A stretch of 64,000 nt of DNA from Cyprinodon diabolis (GCA_030533445.1 CM060080.1:24843052-24907051); one strand, 5' to 3'. Counted from the first letter of the stretch, positions 25,289 through 40,893 are shown. Notes: generated from the sequence alone by a model not told the origin. A program made the numbers and translations.

Positions 25289-27950
25289 AGCTGAGTATTT
25301 GAATCAAAAAGACACAGGAATATTTTGCAAAAAGAAACTTAAGACTTTGCTTGAGATCTGTGACATAAGTGTTTCTTTTTTTAAATGTTCACCTTGTCAA
25401 TCTAATTTAACACTGCTGTCCCCTGATACAGTGAGGTATAACTACTCACAGAGACATGAAAAAAAAAACCTAGGTCAGCCTTTATTCTGTGTATTGTTTT
25501 TAAATTGTGCTTAAATAAAACCCAAGTTAATTAATGTGTCAGTATAAGAAGGTGAGAAAAAACAAATTACTTTAAGGAACAAGCAGATATTTACATGATA
25601 AGGCCAGTCCAAATTTTACAAGGTCAATTAAAGTGTCTCAGATATAGGGTGCATAATAGGTAAAGAAGTAATGCCACTGACAAGTGAAGAGACTGTGAAG
25701 CATGTTAATTAGATTGTATTAATGATATTTTGTGCCTTGCCTAGCTAGCATTTTTTTTAAACCAGCACCTGAGGAAATAGAAATTTGACTATGATCTTAA
25801 CAGGACTTAATAAATATTTATTAACTGCTGCCAAACAAATTAAAAGAATAATCAAAACAAAGACTTAGAGGCTTAGAGAAGAGACTGCTGATGTTGGCAT
25901 TCCATAGGGTCGGTTTTGACAGCATCCCCAAAGTTTTTTTGTAATGCTACCGACAAAGTAACTGCCCATTCAACTCTGACCAAACATATGGTTAGGAGCA
26001 ATTGTGGCCCCTCGGGTGCCATTACGAGGGGTGACGAGGTTGGCATCTGTACCCAGTCAGGGGCTAAGCTTCCATAATTTGCAGCATCATGTGTAGAGGC
26101 AGTCCCACTATGTGGCTGTTCCAGGGGCTCGTAGGACCACAATAATGAGGGAGGGTGCCTCATTAGAGGAAATGAGGGTTGCACACAAAGAAACCTGACA
26201 TCAAAAGCCTTGACTGTGCCTTTAGTATGCCTCTGTACACATGCTTTTGACCACAGAGCGAACAACACAATATTAAAGTAACACACCACACATGCCTGCC
26301 TCTGCACCAACCCACTAATACATTATGTTCAGCTCACAGTGATAAAAATGCTTTCATCTGTTTAGCTGCAAGACAGCTGGTTAAATATGGAAAATCCATA
26401 TGTACCAGACTACTTAGGACAAATTTGAGATCCTAAACCAGCACAATATTGGTTTTAGAAAATCAAAAAGCCTCAGGCCCAACTGGAATACTTTATTTGT
26501 ATGTGAGTTTTGTTTATTATTTTCTAATTTATTAGTTAAGATCATCAACAATAGTATACAATTTGATAAATTATACAAATACACATGTGCTTAGATGTTC
26601 AGGGTGTTTTTTTGGTCTTGCTTGTTTTCATTTTTCAGCCAATGGAAAAGTGCCAGTGGGGGACCCAATCATTGTTAGTGAGGCAAGTAGCATATGGGTA
26701 GATTTATGTGTGATGATGTGTATGACCAAAAAGATGCACTGCATTAGATAAAAAGAAGACAACCCTGCATAAAATTATAACTGGAAAAAAAATAAATGAA
26801 AACTCTCTCCAATCCTGTTGACATGATGATGGAAATGAGCTATGACTGAACATAGGTAGATTCCCTTTGTTTAAAAATGAACTGCTTTCCTTGGATTATA
26901 GATAGATATATGAAAAAAGAGGGACAGGAGAATAAAGACTAGAAGTGACAGAAAAACAAGGACAAGACATGGGAAAAGGGAGTGAGTCACCATCTACAGC
27001 ACATAACATATCAATTTATCCACAAAGCAATGAGTCACAATGCATTAATATACAATATTGTCTCTGACATTTTCTTTTCAGTCATAACATTGACAGAACT
27101 CTGGTATATTTGTGCTAAAATTGGTCAACTGTTATCCACCTTTAGACAGATTTAGACTTTGACCTTTTTTCCTGTTTTTTTTTTTAAATGTCAGAGACCT
27201 GGAAGGAACAAAAAAGTGGCATGGTTTCCTGGTGAGCACGCTTAGAAGTACCCGTATGGAGAAAATCTTCCATATGGCTTGTTTTGGGAAAAGTAAAAGT
27301 GAAAAAAAGAACTTAAAAGACAAAGAAACAAAAGAAATTTTTAAAAAAGCAAAAGGGATAAAAATAGAGCAAACCGTCTCCTGGTGGAAGGAGCTAAGGA
27401 AAGAGAAAGATTTTAAAAGGGACGATTAAGTTGCCATGTCTTTCCTTGACAAGTACTGTAAGTTTAGGGTAAAGCTAACTTTTTTCCATTCGGTTTAATT
27501 AGACAGTGTTGCTCATTACCATAGAAAGCATAATAGTTGATCCCACAAACATATACCAATCTTGTTGGTACAGAATTGTAGGTTTATATGGGTTTAGTAG
27601 CTTTTAAAGCCACGATGAATGCTGGCTTTATGTCACAGTTAATGTCAGCTTGTAGAGACTTAACTTTACTTCACATGGCACACAGAGGTTATACGTTTTA
27701 TAGCCGTAATACATGTTTGAGACAGAGACGTTGTAGGGTATAGTAGTCATTTGAGTGAAATACGTCTACATCACCGATAGATGATAGTAATTCTTACACA
27801 ATACTATCCCTTTAAGAATTGAGAATGTTGTTGGATGGTGTAGTAAATATTTTTAGGATCTCTTTAACCAGGACGTCACATTTTACCTGCTTGAAGCAGA
27901 TACTGGATTCTAAGAGTTGGGCTTGTTCATCACCTAACCTGAAGTTACTG
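25289..27950. other. Intergenic, nothing recognised
   Basis: Contains a 145-codon minus-strand open frame (25873-26310) that begins with TTG and has no recognisable domain. No gene called. Confidence 0.35.
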
Positions 27951-27954
27951 AGAT

Positions 27955-29480
27955 GGTAAAAAAGCTGCATCATGGCAAGGTTCTTTGTGGGGGTGGATGA
28001 GATCCTCTCTGAGTACAGTATGTTAGATTTCAGGATGTTCTGGGGCTGTCATGGCTGACAAGCATCTTCAACTTGATGTGCTAATCTGGAACATTGCATC
28101 TGGATTGACAGACCAGGTAGTATCCCTACTACTTGTGAAGGGGGACCAGGTTATTTCCCACTAAACTGAAAATCACACTTTCCAATATCCTCAGGAAGGC
28201 TTATGCCAGGATGAGGAGGGTTAGCTGATTATTGAATCTTGCCACAGCTTCAGTATGTTTTTTTTTTTCTTTTGTCCTGCCATTAAACACTGGACCAGCT
28301 CTTCACCCTCTGCAGAGTGTTAAAGTGTTTGGTTCATGGAGCTTGCCAAGCAGTCCTCTTTTACCACATGGAGCTGGAGAAGACATTTGACTCTGTCCCC
28401 CGTGGTGTACTTTTGCAGGCACTCCATGAGTGGCTGTACAGACGGAGCAGGACTCTTGCCCTCTCCAGGTCGGAGGAGAATTTCTGTCGGAAGTGGAGGT
28501 GTTCAAGTCCTGTACTGTATGAAAGAGCTCAGGGCCAACTTCACGATTAAGAGGAGAATGGTGATTAAGGGACTGGTACCTCTGCCACCTTAATGTGGGT
28601 GCATCACTGGTCTGTTATGGTGAAGAGAGAGGTAAACTAAATGGCAAAGCTTTCAATTTGTTTGGTCTACATTCCTACCTTCACCTATGCACTGCTGCTA
28701 ACTCCTCAGCAAGAAAAGTTGATATTTGCTGTCCTAAAGAGATAAAGATAGAAAGGGAGAGAAAAAAAAGCAATTAATTTCATAAAAAATATTTTCATAA
28801 TCCTACTTTGCAATTTAGAGGGGGGATTAGTAGCAACTTTGGAAATGCCCATTTCATTTGCAATCTACATTTCAATGTGGAATGGTTTTCTCTCTCTGCA
28901 GCAGTGTGCAGGCAGCCTGCCCTGCCTGAGAGTGGACAGTGAGAGAGAGAGAGAATCAGAGGCAGGGTTTTGGATACACTCCCTCTTCGCTCAGGAGGAC
29001 AGAGTTCTGTGTTTTAATGTGTAGTCGCAGAAGAAAGGTGCTAGATTTTGCGCTGACCACTTTTAAGAAATAAAGAAACTATAGAGTTTTGAAAAGTTGC
29101 TAAATATAATATAATTCTAGATTGTGACCAAAAGATAATAGATACAAGGTTCTGAAACTAGCTTCTAGCAGGGTGGCCAAGCTCTTCTTTAGAGAGGTTG
29201 TTGCTCAGAGTAGGGGCGCTGCTTCTCCACATTGAAGGAGTCAGTTGAGCTGGCTATGACATCTGTTTTGGAAGCCCCATAGATGGCTACTTCCTTACGA
29301 TTCCAGCCAGGTCCCAGTTAAAGGAGGTCAAGAGGATGGCCCAGGACTATATATTTTTTTGAGCCCTGGAGAGTTCTGGGCTTTCCCTAGAAGAGCAGGA
29401 GGAGGTGTCTGGGGAGAAGGCAGTTCAGGGGTGTCTGCTGAGATGGTTTCTCCTGCACCCTGGTACTGGACAAAGCAAAA
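27955..29480 (+). pseudogene. Decayed LINE, reverse-transcriptase type, internally disrupted
   Basis: At 28285-28560 the text translates to a reverse-transcriptase stretch (LDQLFTLCRVLK, then ELEKTFDSVPRGVL at about 28371-28412, then LYRRSRTLALS) typical of non-LTR elements common in fish. At 28595-28640 VCYGEER and GKAFNL continue it. At about 29165-29480 the 3' end appears: SSVIREGL-like text, a cysteine-free remnant of the usual terminal region (VSGEKAVQGCLLRWFLLHPG). The 28690-29150 stretch does not fit the element and may be inserted DNA. Frame is lost repeatedly; the clade is not certain. Confidence 0.6.
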
Positions 29481-30179
29481 GTCAACACACACCAATAGTT
29501 TGAATGATGAACAGAATAAAATGAAGGGTGATTGGTCTCAAGAAATCAGTTAATACTACTATTTAGTTCCAAACAACAGTTGTTTAAGTTTTTATCCTCA
29601 AGTACCCCTGCCCCTCGTGTTTTAGATGTCTTTCTGTTGCAGCCCTCCTAATAAAAACAATTGCAGGATCTGCAGATTAGGACTGGTTCATGTTTGTTCA
29701 GCCTTTATCATAATTTTTGCTGTTTGCATTCTGTCAGTTTTTATGATCACTTTGTCAAGTCTATTACATAGTGTTAGTCATGCTGTTGCTTTCTCAGTCG
29801 TCTCTTCTGTGAAGTTGGATATGTTCTTTTAGTTTTGTTTCGCCTGTTTGCTCCTGTTTAATAATTTCTCTTTCGCCAGACTTATCAAATAACAGATTCC
29901 AATGACCTGTCTCTCCTCTGACATGTGTCTCTGGTAATTGTTGGTCATTTTAGTTGGAACTCTCCAGCACTTTCAAGGAGCCTACGGGGTACAAACCAGG
30001 AAATTGCTGGTTATTACCAAAAGCAATTTCTCAAAAATTCTGAGTATGTTTCATTTCATTTTTTAAAAATCACTGGCAATGTTAAGGTTACTTTCCCAAG
30101 TTACCCAAGTTTTACTCATTACATTTGTAGAACCCATACAGAATGTCATGTTCTTGGCCCTGATGACTGGCCTGATTAC
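29481..30179. other. Unassigned, possibly LTR-derived
   Basis: Pyrimidine-rich sequence between the LINE and the recognisable LTR region; its left half may be the start of the same LTR element. No gene seen. Confidence 0.3.
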
Positions 30180-32160
<1,981 letters not shown>

Positions 32161-32165
32161 CACAT

Positions 32166-33869
32166 ATTTCCTGGAAACTACTTTGTGTTTTAACCTGAAA
32201 AATAAAAAGGATTATTTTCTTAATCATACTCTTTAATGGAAATGTTATCAAACATACCAGTTGCTTAATTCTAAGCAACCAACCCTTTAATTCAGGAGTT
32301 TTATGTCACTTTTCCGGAACTAAACTGGGAAGTACAAGTTACTTTTGAGAACAATGTAATCAATTTTAAGTAAAATGCTTTTGAGTGACTGTGTCTCAAG
32401 ATCTAGGGTTTTTTCCATTGGCAGTTTCAAGTTTGAGAGTAAGAGGATTAACTGTTTTGGCCCGGTAGGCAAGGAGTGGTTGGAAAACAGTGGTGTAACG
32501 AAAATATGACGAAAGCCAGGCAAATTGATGTTCTCGGTCTGGAAAAAAAACATTTCAGGGTACTATTCAAATAGGCAGGGTAGCAAACGTTTCCTATCAG
32601 CAGCAACCCCCAATAAAATGAACATAAATGAACTGAATGCCTTTTAAAGGGTTCAAACTTAACCAGGCAAAACTATTAACCACTAGTGATATGACAACAA
32701 TATAAGTTCTATCGAAATTATTGTAAAACTCCTACATTAAAACCCACCAATAACCCATGTAAAATAACCCAATAACTAAAATGAAAACCTTAAAACCAAA
32801 AAACAATGCAATAAATAATGCTTCAAACCATACATTTGTTCTTTTCCACTAGCAAACTGGGCCTTTGTTGGACATTTTGCTTGAAAGTAAGCAATTACAT
32901 GTTTGATTTTCAAAATATTAAAGAGTTTCAGCTATGCAATTTTGTTAGCAAACTTTAAATTAAACATTATTGTTCATGTATTAGTATGCTGGTGACATTG
33001 ATGCATGTAATAATATGTTAGAAAATGCTCAGTTTTTATTATTTTTTTGACAGTTCTGTTGAGCTTGCAGTAGGTGGAGGGTGGACTTAAACTAAATTTA
33101 TAAAGTGAACAACAGAAGGAAAGAAAAACACTGTAGGAGGACAGCTTCATCTTTCTTTACCCATCTGATTATCGCACATCAACCCCATTCCTAAAGTAAG
33201 GGGACATACCTTTTATTAACTATTAAACACTCTGTAGGTCACAATGCTAACCCAGACAACTTTTTGTCACGCTCTTCCTGCAGGCCAACATGACTCATCA
33301 CTGCAAATGAAGCTGGTGCAGCAATTTGTCAGATCTTGTAAAAGGTACAAGTTTGTCCTCAGATAATTCCTTCTTAACATCAAAGGAACCTTTACAGTGA
33401 TAACCACCTATTATTTAAGACAATAAAACATTTTTGTGTGTCTTCCCACAACCCAGTCCACTCATCGTTTTTACTATGTTATATAAAAAGAATGCCTCTG
33501 TATGAGAGTAGAGAGGCATTTTTAATTTACTTTTTCCAAAATTAGGCCGGCGGATCAGCAGACGCTTTTATTGCTGCAGGCTAAAGACTGTGTGTCAGTT
33601 GTTCAAACCTACATTTCAAACTGGGTCATGCTGTTTTGGGAATGGGATCTAATAGTGTCTTTTAGGTCACATACACAATTTTTATATATGAGAAAGCAGA
33701 GGCTGTTGTCTTTTTCAAACCAAGACATAACAACTGATGCAACAGTATTCCCTTACTTAAGAGGTAGCATGTATTCCACATTTGGAGACAATTTTTACAC
33801 TTACTGTGGAAATCATTACATTTAAAATAAAACTCAACCATTGTCCTTTTGCTTTTTAAATGTTATAAT
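32166..33869. other. Intergenic, nothing recognised
   Basis: AT-rich unique-looking sequence; no gene or repeat seen. Confidence 0.35.
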
Positions 33870-34853
33870 TAGTGTTGTACCAATACCGATACTAGTATTG
33901 GCTGGGGCCCCAATACTGCAAAATAATAGTGGTATAGGTATTGGTGAGTACTGACAAATACGGCTCCGATACCATTTTGAGAGCCAACTATTGTCAGCCA
34001 TTCCAGGTAGGCAATAAAAAGTTCTACTGGATTCACTTTGTATTAGTCTTTTTCCTGCCTCATATGAAGGCAGCAGCTTAACAAAGTCATGATGGCAATT
34101 ACATCTAAGTAGTATGCAGTTCTTCATACATACACACACACATCAATTTCAAACAGATGGTATCAGTGTCATGATTGGTTCAGAGAGGCCCAATATGCAG
34201 AACACCACGGGAAACAGGGAAAAGGTTTAAATGAATTTATTAATAAGCACATGGAAATGAGTCTGGAACTGGTTCACATCTGGAGGACTGGTTCTCAGGA
34301 GACTGTAGGGGTGACAGTTCAGTTAGCCACGTAGCAGATGAATGTGGAATAGTTATCTTCAGAGATCTACCTTGAAGAGTCCGGGTTTGGCTTTGAGAGA
34401 GGCTCAGTTGGGTCCAGAGACTGTTTGTTTCAGCAGAGTTCAAAGTCAGTTTCAGCGTCTTGCATCTAGCATTTGGACAGACCTTTGTTTTCCAGCTCTT
34501 AGTCCAGAGCAGCATGGGAATCCAGAGGAAGGTCTTCAGGTTTGGGCTCAGAGGGCAGGCTCGGCAGGTTAAGCTCATCCAGAGCTTACAAGGCAAAACA
34601 GGTTTCCAAACTGGATAAACACTGCGGCGTTGATGCGAGGTCTGAGGGCTGCTTATATGGTGGAGGATCCTCCTGATGATGAGATGGGTTTCAGGTGTGT
34701 CGAAGGCTCAGCTCAGGAGGATCCACAGTGAACTCTGCTGGAGACAGGTGGTACAGCTCCAGATCCCAACAATCAGTATGGTGTCAGTATCGGCCGATTC
34801 TGCACAGCCAGGTATCGGCATCTGGGCCAAAAAACGGCATTGTTGCAACACTA
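33870..34853. mobile_element. hAT-type MITE split by a solo LTR
   Basis: Terminal repeats TAGTGTTGTACCAATACCG (left) and the complement of TAGTGTTGCAACAATGCCG (right). Flanks GTTATAAT (33862-33869) and GCTATGAT (34854-34861) match at 6 of 8 positions, a worn hAT duplication. Without the 605-bp LTR and its 5-bp duplication, the MITE is about 374 bp. Interior is rich in ATACCGATA/TATCGG motifs. No coding capacity. Confidence 0.75.
34167..34771 (-). mobile_element. Solo LTR, family B copy 2 (605 bp)
   Basis: TG...CA ends, with a perfect 5-bp duplication ATCAG at 34162-34166 and 34772-34776. Closely similar to 13492-14194 throughout but lacks about 90 bp present there (the region after AACAGGTTTCC). 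Sits inside the hAT MITE 33870-34853. Minus-strand orientation by TATA-like CATATAAGC and the reverse AATAAA. Confidence 0.87.
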
Positions 34854-34959
34854 GCTATGATTCACATGTTGTTGTCATAAAAATTTATATTTTGCTGAAT
34901 TGTTTACTGCAAAGGTGGTTTCATATATCTGCCTAATGAGTCAATCAGAAAGCAGCAGT

Positions 34960-35350
34960 TGATCAAGAATGTTGCCTAAAAGGTCTTCTAGCTGAAATCT
35001 ATTTTCCATACCAAGAACCATTCCTCGAGAAGCAGCTTTTAGTTCTTTTTCCTTCACTAATCTGGAACAAACTCCAAGCAATCTGTATATGTGCCAAAAC
35101 TCTGATTTGCCTTGTACTTATATTTAAAAAAGTGTTTATTCAGATAGCTGTTCTATATGTAAACAAAATGTATAATGTTTTCAGTTCAACTTTTCTTTTA
35201 TTATGTAGCCATCTTATCATATGTCTTTCCTTTTATTCTGTATAACTATTAGCACTGCCTTTTTTCCACTTCAATTATTATTATTTTTTTTATTTGTTTT
35301 AGTCATGTATAATACTTTGAATTGTCTTCTCACTGAAATGTGCTGTATAA
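34960..35350 (+). pseudogene. LINE 3' end fragment
   Basis: A stretch reading AATCTGGAACAAACTCC resembles the LWN-L end of LINE ORF2. It is followed by a T-rich 3' UTR and the tail ATACTTTGAATTGTC...GAAATGTGCTGTATAACTAAGC, then CTTGCCTTGCCTTG, as in several fish LINEs. No open frame. Confidence 0.5.
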
Positions 35351-35940
35351 CTAAGCTTGCCTTGCCTTGTGGACCATCAAGATGAGTGAGAACCAAAGCC
35401 TCTCTCTCGCTACACCCACGCAGCAATCTTCCCTGACCCTGCCTTTCCCCTCCCCTTCTTGGATGTCCCCGTATATAGGCATTTTTCAAAGGATAAATCC
35501 AAAGCCACAGAGCATAGCCATTTGGAGGAACATGACTAGAGAGGAAATGACTCAACTTTAAAATACTGTTAACAAGAGAAATTTATTGGGGCAACTAGCC
35601 CTACTGGACCTTCTCTCGTCATTTTGCTCCTATGCTACATTGCTCTGGTGGCATTTTATGGCCAGCAAGGGGCTAAACCCTGGGCGGCATGTGCATATGT
35701 ACCCATCACATATACAAGCGACTGGAGAACAACTGAGAGAGATGCCGGGTGACATCATGACATCTTCCATCATTATAGTCTTTTTACCTTACTTGACTGT
35801 ATTTGCTTGTACCTTGGACACGCTGCAGGTGCATACCAGTAAACGGTGAAGAGAAGTTTCAGAGACTGCATGTAAAGTATTATCCAAACATCTAAAATAT
35901 ATTCATTCAAATGTTTAGCCATGCAAACAGATTAATAATT
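35351..35940. other. Intergenic, nothing recognised
   Basis: No supported feature. Confidence 0.35.
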
Positions 35941-36090
35941 GTGGTTGCTTAGTGGTTACAGCATTGTCCTTGGGTCCTAGAGTTTCTGAGTTTAAGTCCA
36001 AGTCCAAGAGTGGCAACCTACTGCTCCCCAAGGGGATGGGTTGAATGCAGATAGTTAATTTCCCCATTGTGGGACAATAAAGGATCTACA
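35941..36090 (+). repeat. Short tRNA-like SINE
   Basis: Head GTGGTTGCTTAGTGGTTAC and GAGTTTAAGTCC resemble degenerate A and B boxes. Tail TTTCCCCATTGTGGGACAAT-AAAGGATCTACA is of a form common at the 3' end of fish SINEs. Confidence 0.6.
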
Positions 36091-39000
36091 TTTATTTAAG
36101 GGAAGTGCAGTCACGTGACTACTTTCTGTTTATGCCACCATTCTGGATGGTGTAAAACCAGCTGCATGAGACGTACTTATAATTTTGCGAGATATTTACA
36201 GCAGAAGAGATGTACCAGAAAATGAGTAGATAATCTACATACCAAACATTGTCTACATTTGTTGAACATTTAGATAAGGAGTTAAAACAAAAAGTTCTGC
36301 AGTCGGATTCCAGGATCTCTAGAATTTGCCTGCTGTCTTTTTTTCTCAGATTCAAGGCTGCTATCTGACGGACATCCCCAACTTCAGTTGAGGATGACCA
36401 CATGACCATGACCACAAGGCCTCTCCCTTGGAGCATAAAACTATCATATTTCATAAGCCACATTAGCAGAAAACCCTGCTGGTGGCCTGCAGATTTCCCA
36501 CATCAACACAATTCAACAATTATTGCTCAGAAGATACCAGCTCTAAGGCTATAGCAGAAGAGTCTTCTTAAATTTAGCATTGCTTACAAAGCAAGTAAAG
36601 AAAACACATACATGCAGGAATCAATTAAACCATGGGTGGTAGCTGCAGACTATCATTTAGTTACTAAGATAAACTAAGAGTAGAGGTCTTCTTCATGGGA
36701 TAAATAGAGACTAAAGATTTAATAAAGTAGTTGGTCTTTCTCTCTACCTAATATGTTGATTAGAAACATGAGGGCTCTTTTCTTTGCTGCTGGGTGAGTT
36801 GCCTTCTCTCTTAGAGGATTTATCCATCTCTCACCTCAAAGGAAGGCAGATGGAGGCATTCAGCTGGAGGCCCTGAATCACAGTAATTAAAAGAGCTACA
36901 GACAACCATGCAAAGCCAACCAAACATAAGAGAACTGCCATGTGATGGTAAAAGAGCATAGAGTAAGTGTAGAGAAATCAGATGCTGCCTGTGCCTTATC
37001 AATTTCTTTTTCCCCCCTTCATTTTATATCTGTCCTGGTTGCTAGTGCAGAATCAAAATTTGTTTAGACATTTTTTTGGAGGGTGCAGTGCTGCTGCTAG
37101 GATGATTGTGGCAGTGCATGTCTAAAGCCTTGACATTTGGTTTTGGTGACTAATAATTCAAATGAATGGTGAGTGGCCAATGGAAATACTGATAAAGGAG
37201 GCCTGGGCATCTTGTACGCAGTGTCCCCCCAGCATCTGCGTCATTTCACACACACCTGCGTAAAAAACAAGGACAAGACTTAGGCTGTAATTTAGCCTAT
37301 GGCATAAAAAAAAGATAAAGTTGGATACATCAGTGCTTTCTTGTTTCTTACTTATATAACGATTAAATGGGTGCACTCATCTGTATCTTTTCAGCAATTA
37401 GCATTCAAGACAGACTTCAAACTGCTGGTCATTACTCCATATGTTTAAGTCAACCAGAAACAAAAAGAATGCCAAACATCTCTATAAATGTTCGTTCAAA
37501 TGTTTTTGCCTTTGTGTGTTGCCACATACTGACTAAAACAAAGACAACAATTAAAAGACAGTGTCCTTATAGTTATGTTTTACTAATCTTAATATTTTTT
37601 TGTCAAACTCCTCCATTAATGAAAACAATAGTGTCTACACAATATCTAAAAATCCACTTAACATAGCCTGCTAGCCTAAATATTCCCCCATTGTCATTTT
37701 TATAACCTTTACCTTTTCATTTTTTGTGTAATAAAGTGAACTAGAATTAACAATACCAACCAGGGATATATTCTAAGGAAAGGGTTGGGATTAACACTGG
37801 ATGAAGGTTAAGTAGGGAGATTTGGAGGAGCTGTGGAGAAGAGCAAAACAGGGACACGTAAGAGTGGTTCACTAATGAACAAATTTAATTGATGGCTTTG
37901 TAAATTACAGTTTAAATCGCAACCATTAAATGAAGGTTTAAATAAAAAAAATTAAAAAATCAATAACACAGGGAACTCAAGGAAACTAAAAACTGCGGAG
38001 AAAAAAAACATTGATCTAGGAGGATAAACTGAAATACAGACTCACAAACATATCAGGAAACAACCGATTTAATTACAGACTAGCAAGAATTGCAACACCA
38101 GATGGATGCTAAAAAAAACATAAATGTGTCCTCACTGCCATTGTTTCTAGTACTAACAGTTATAGCAGAGCTTACACTGCTTCTCCAATGTGATTTTGTT
38201 AACCCCAAGAAATCCAATACACATCATAAAGGGATAAAAAAATAAAAAAATTCAGTAAGTAATTTGTAAAGATTTAGACAATTTCTTTTCCAAATTTTAC
38301 AGCAGCTTCTAATCTATATTTTTGGCTGAATTGAAAAGATATTATACATCCGAGACTGCATCCTTAGTACATATCAGAGCAAAGACTGAGTATCTGCCTG
38401 TCTCTCCATCAGTCACCCTTGCACTCAAGAGTTTACACTTGTCTTAACATTCCAAAATAAGATCAGGGCTTATCTTAAAAAGATCATTGCTCTTGGAACA
38501 GGGGAGATTGGTAAATGAAATTTCAATGAGCAGAAGAGCACTTTGGGAGCTTACAAATATCTAATCTTTTGTATTGTAAAAAGAAAAAATAAATATGTGC
38601 AACCTAAAACCAGGTCAGGTAAAATCAAACTTTATCTAATTAATTAAAACTCCAGTAACATTTAAAAGCGTACAGTATGTGGCCAGCAAATGCTTCAGAA
38701 TAATAAAACACATCAGTCTTTGTTTTACTTTTTTTTTTACTGAGCCAACCAAGCCTGTCTGCAATACAAGGGGATAAAAGCAAGCTACACAGCAGCGGGA
38801 CTTAGGAATCCACTGAAATGGTACAGAGTGATGGCAAATCATTAAGTCAAAAAGGAGCTGCTGCTTTGTACCAGAGGGGCACACAAACACAAACAAACAA
38901 AGGTGGCCTGATGGGAAATATTTGCAGCACATTAAAGCCTTGTGGAGAGAAAGACATCACAAGAGTCAATCCTTTTAGCAAGTGTACTGAGACATCACTC

Positions 39001-40129
39001 AGTGGACAGGAAAATTAAAAGTAATCTACTGGTATAGTTTTTTTTATATCTAACTAAATTAGTTTATTAAAGAACGACAACAGGTGTAGAATGCTACAAA
39101 ATCAACAATATGGGGGTATGAAATACATGTTTAAATAATATCGCTACAGAAATGAAGCAGTTTATTTTTATTTTTTGATGCCGTCCGGGTGCACAATTGG
39201 GTCAGAGGATAAGCAAGCCCCTGTGGACTTTAGAGAGAAGCAATCCATCTCTAGCTGTGCTTATGTCCTACCTTATCTCGTCTCACTCACAGGCATTTGA
39301 GAATCTGACAGGGACTTGTGGAACAACAAGTATGTCTTTAGGGTACAGATGGTTGGTAAAGAATATGCCTGAGTCACTGGGGGGATTTTAGATCTTTTCT
39401 CCACTATACAATATATTGTCATTTTAATGACATCATTTTGGTGTTAGAAATATAACTAATTGTCTGGCTGTTTTTATGTTTGATGAAACTGTTTCAGCTA
39501 AGTGTCATTGTCACCTGTTCAATTTGATCTGTTAATCTAGTTCATTTTATCATGGTATAAATAAGCAATAAAAAATGCATGAGACTTTTTCGTCTATAAA
39601 GCTTCTACAAAGCATCAGTGCACGGACATGCACAACTGCATGCATAATGTCTGGGAGGCAATGTGTGAATGTGCCACATACAAAAAAATGTGGCAGCACT
39701 CTTAGGTGCAAACAGGTCAGCAGTTTACCAGCAATGAGGAGACAAGCGTCTGTCCTTTGGCCTACTGCCTGGATATGGCATTGGATCAGCAGGTCAGCAT
39801 GGGGGGAGCAGGGAGAGCCTGGGTGGGGCAGCAAAATATGACACTCTGTGGAACAGATGTGCTGGCATTTTCATGGCAGCAGTTAATGGTGAGGCCAGAA
39901 ACATAAATATTTAATCTACAAGCAATATCCTGTCAGACAGGCTCTTGTATTGTGACAAATGTTACCGTGAAAGTTGCATTTGTATGCCTTTCACCAATCA
40001 GCCTTTATAGCTCCCAGAGCAGTTTTGTTCTCAAAATGAGTCAATATATCTGATCATTTCAGATTTAGTCTCTTTGTTGTGTTGTGGCTAAATATTAGTT
40101 TGCCTCCAGTTATATTTCAATATCTCAAT
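36091..40129. other. Intergenic, nothing recognised
   Basis: About 4 kb of AT-rich sequence. ORFs up to 114 codons (36119-36463, -) show no domain that I know. Confidence 0.35.
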
Positions 40130-40893
40130 TTGACAAACATGAGCACCCACACACCCACTCTTTCCTTTCCCCTTGGTGTCATGATGGGTCTCTGTGATTA
40201 AACCCACATGCAGAACACCACACTAGCTGGGAGATTCAGACTGAGGATCTTCAGGTTTGTCTTCCTTGGGCAGGCAGGCAGGTTTCCAAACATGAGCTCC
40301 TCCAGAGCTTCTGAGTTCAGTCAGGTTTTCCTGTGAGCAGAGAGGACAGATACTGGTTAGGATCAGGTTGCTCACTATAGCAGACAGAGATTCAAATCAC
40401 AAGTAGTGGCTCAGGTTCCGCTAACCAAAACTGGTCAACACTCCGGCGCTGAAGACAGGTCTGGTCGCTGCTTAAGTAGGGAGGTCTCCTGATGGGCTGA
40501 TGATCCTCAGGTGTGTAGGAAGGCTCCAGCTCAGGAGACCCACTGCGCTCTCTGCTGGAGACAGGTGGCAGATCTCTAGATCCCAACACTTGGCTTCATT
40601 CTAGTTAGTTCCAATCACACCTGTTCCACATGAAGCTCATTAGCCCATCCTTTGTTTGGTTCCCCTTATATACACCACCTTCAGTTGTTCAGTGCTTGCT
40701 CATGTTGTTTTTTTGGTCCTTCCTCATCTCTGAATCCCCACATGGGTTTTCCCCTGATGTTTTATGGTTTTTTGGTTCTTTGTACTTTTGAACTTTGGAT
40801 TTTGCCTCAGTTGCCTCATTAAATCTTCAACACTCACTTCTGGCTCCTGATCTCTGCATTTGGGTCATCAAAAACCTCCACCCTGCCGTGACA
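40130..40893 (+). repeat. LTR-like repeat family C, copy split by a solo LTR
   Basis: ACTCTTTCCTTTCCCCTTGG before the LTR and CTTGGCTTCATTCTAGTTAG after it continue each other when compared with 10424 onward. The right part ends CTGCATTTGGGTC...GCCGTGACA at 40893. Left edge is approximate. Confidence 0.5.
40177..40588 (-). mobile_element. Solo LTR, family B copy 3, diverged (412 bp)
   Basis: TGTCATGATGGG start and GATCCCAACA end, with a perfect 5-bp duplication CTTGG at 40172-40176 and 40589-40593. Shorter than its relatives at 13492 and 34167 but colinear with them (GCAGAACACCAC, CTCCAGAGCTT, CACTCCGGCG, GGAGACAGGTGG). Inserted into a family C repeat. Confidence 0.82.

Noticed and set aside
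25873..26310. 145-codon minus-strand ORF
   Set aside because: Begins with TTG, no in-frame ATG at the start, no recognisable domain, no splice context.
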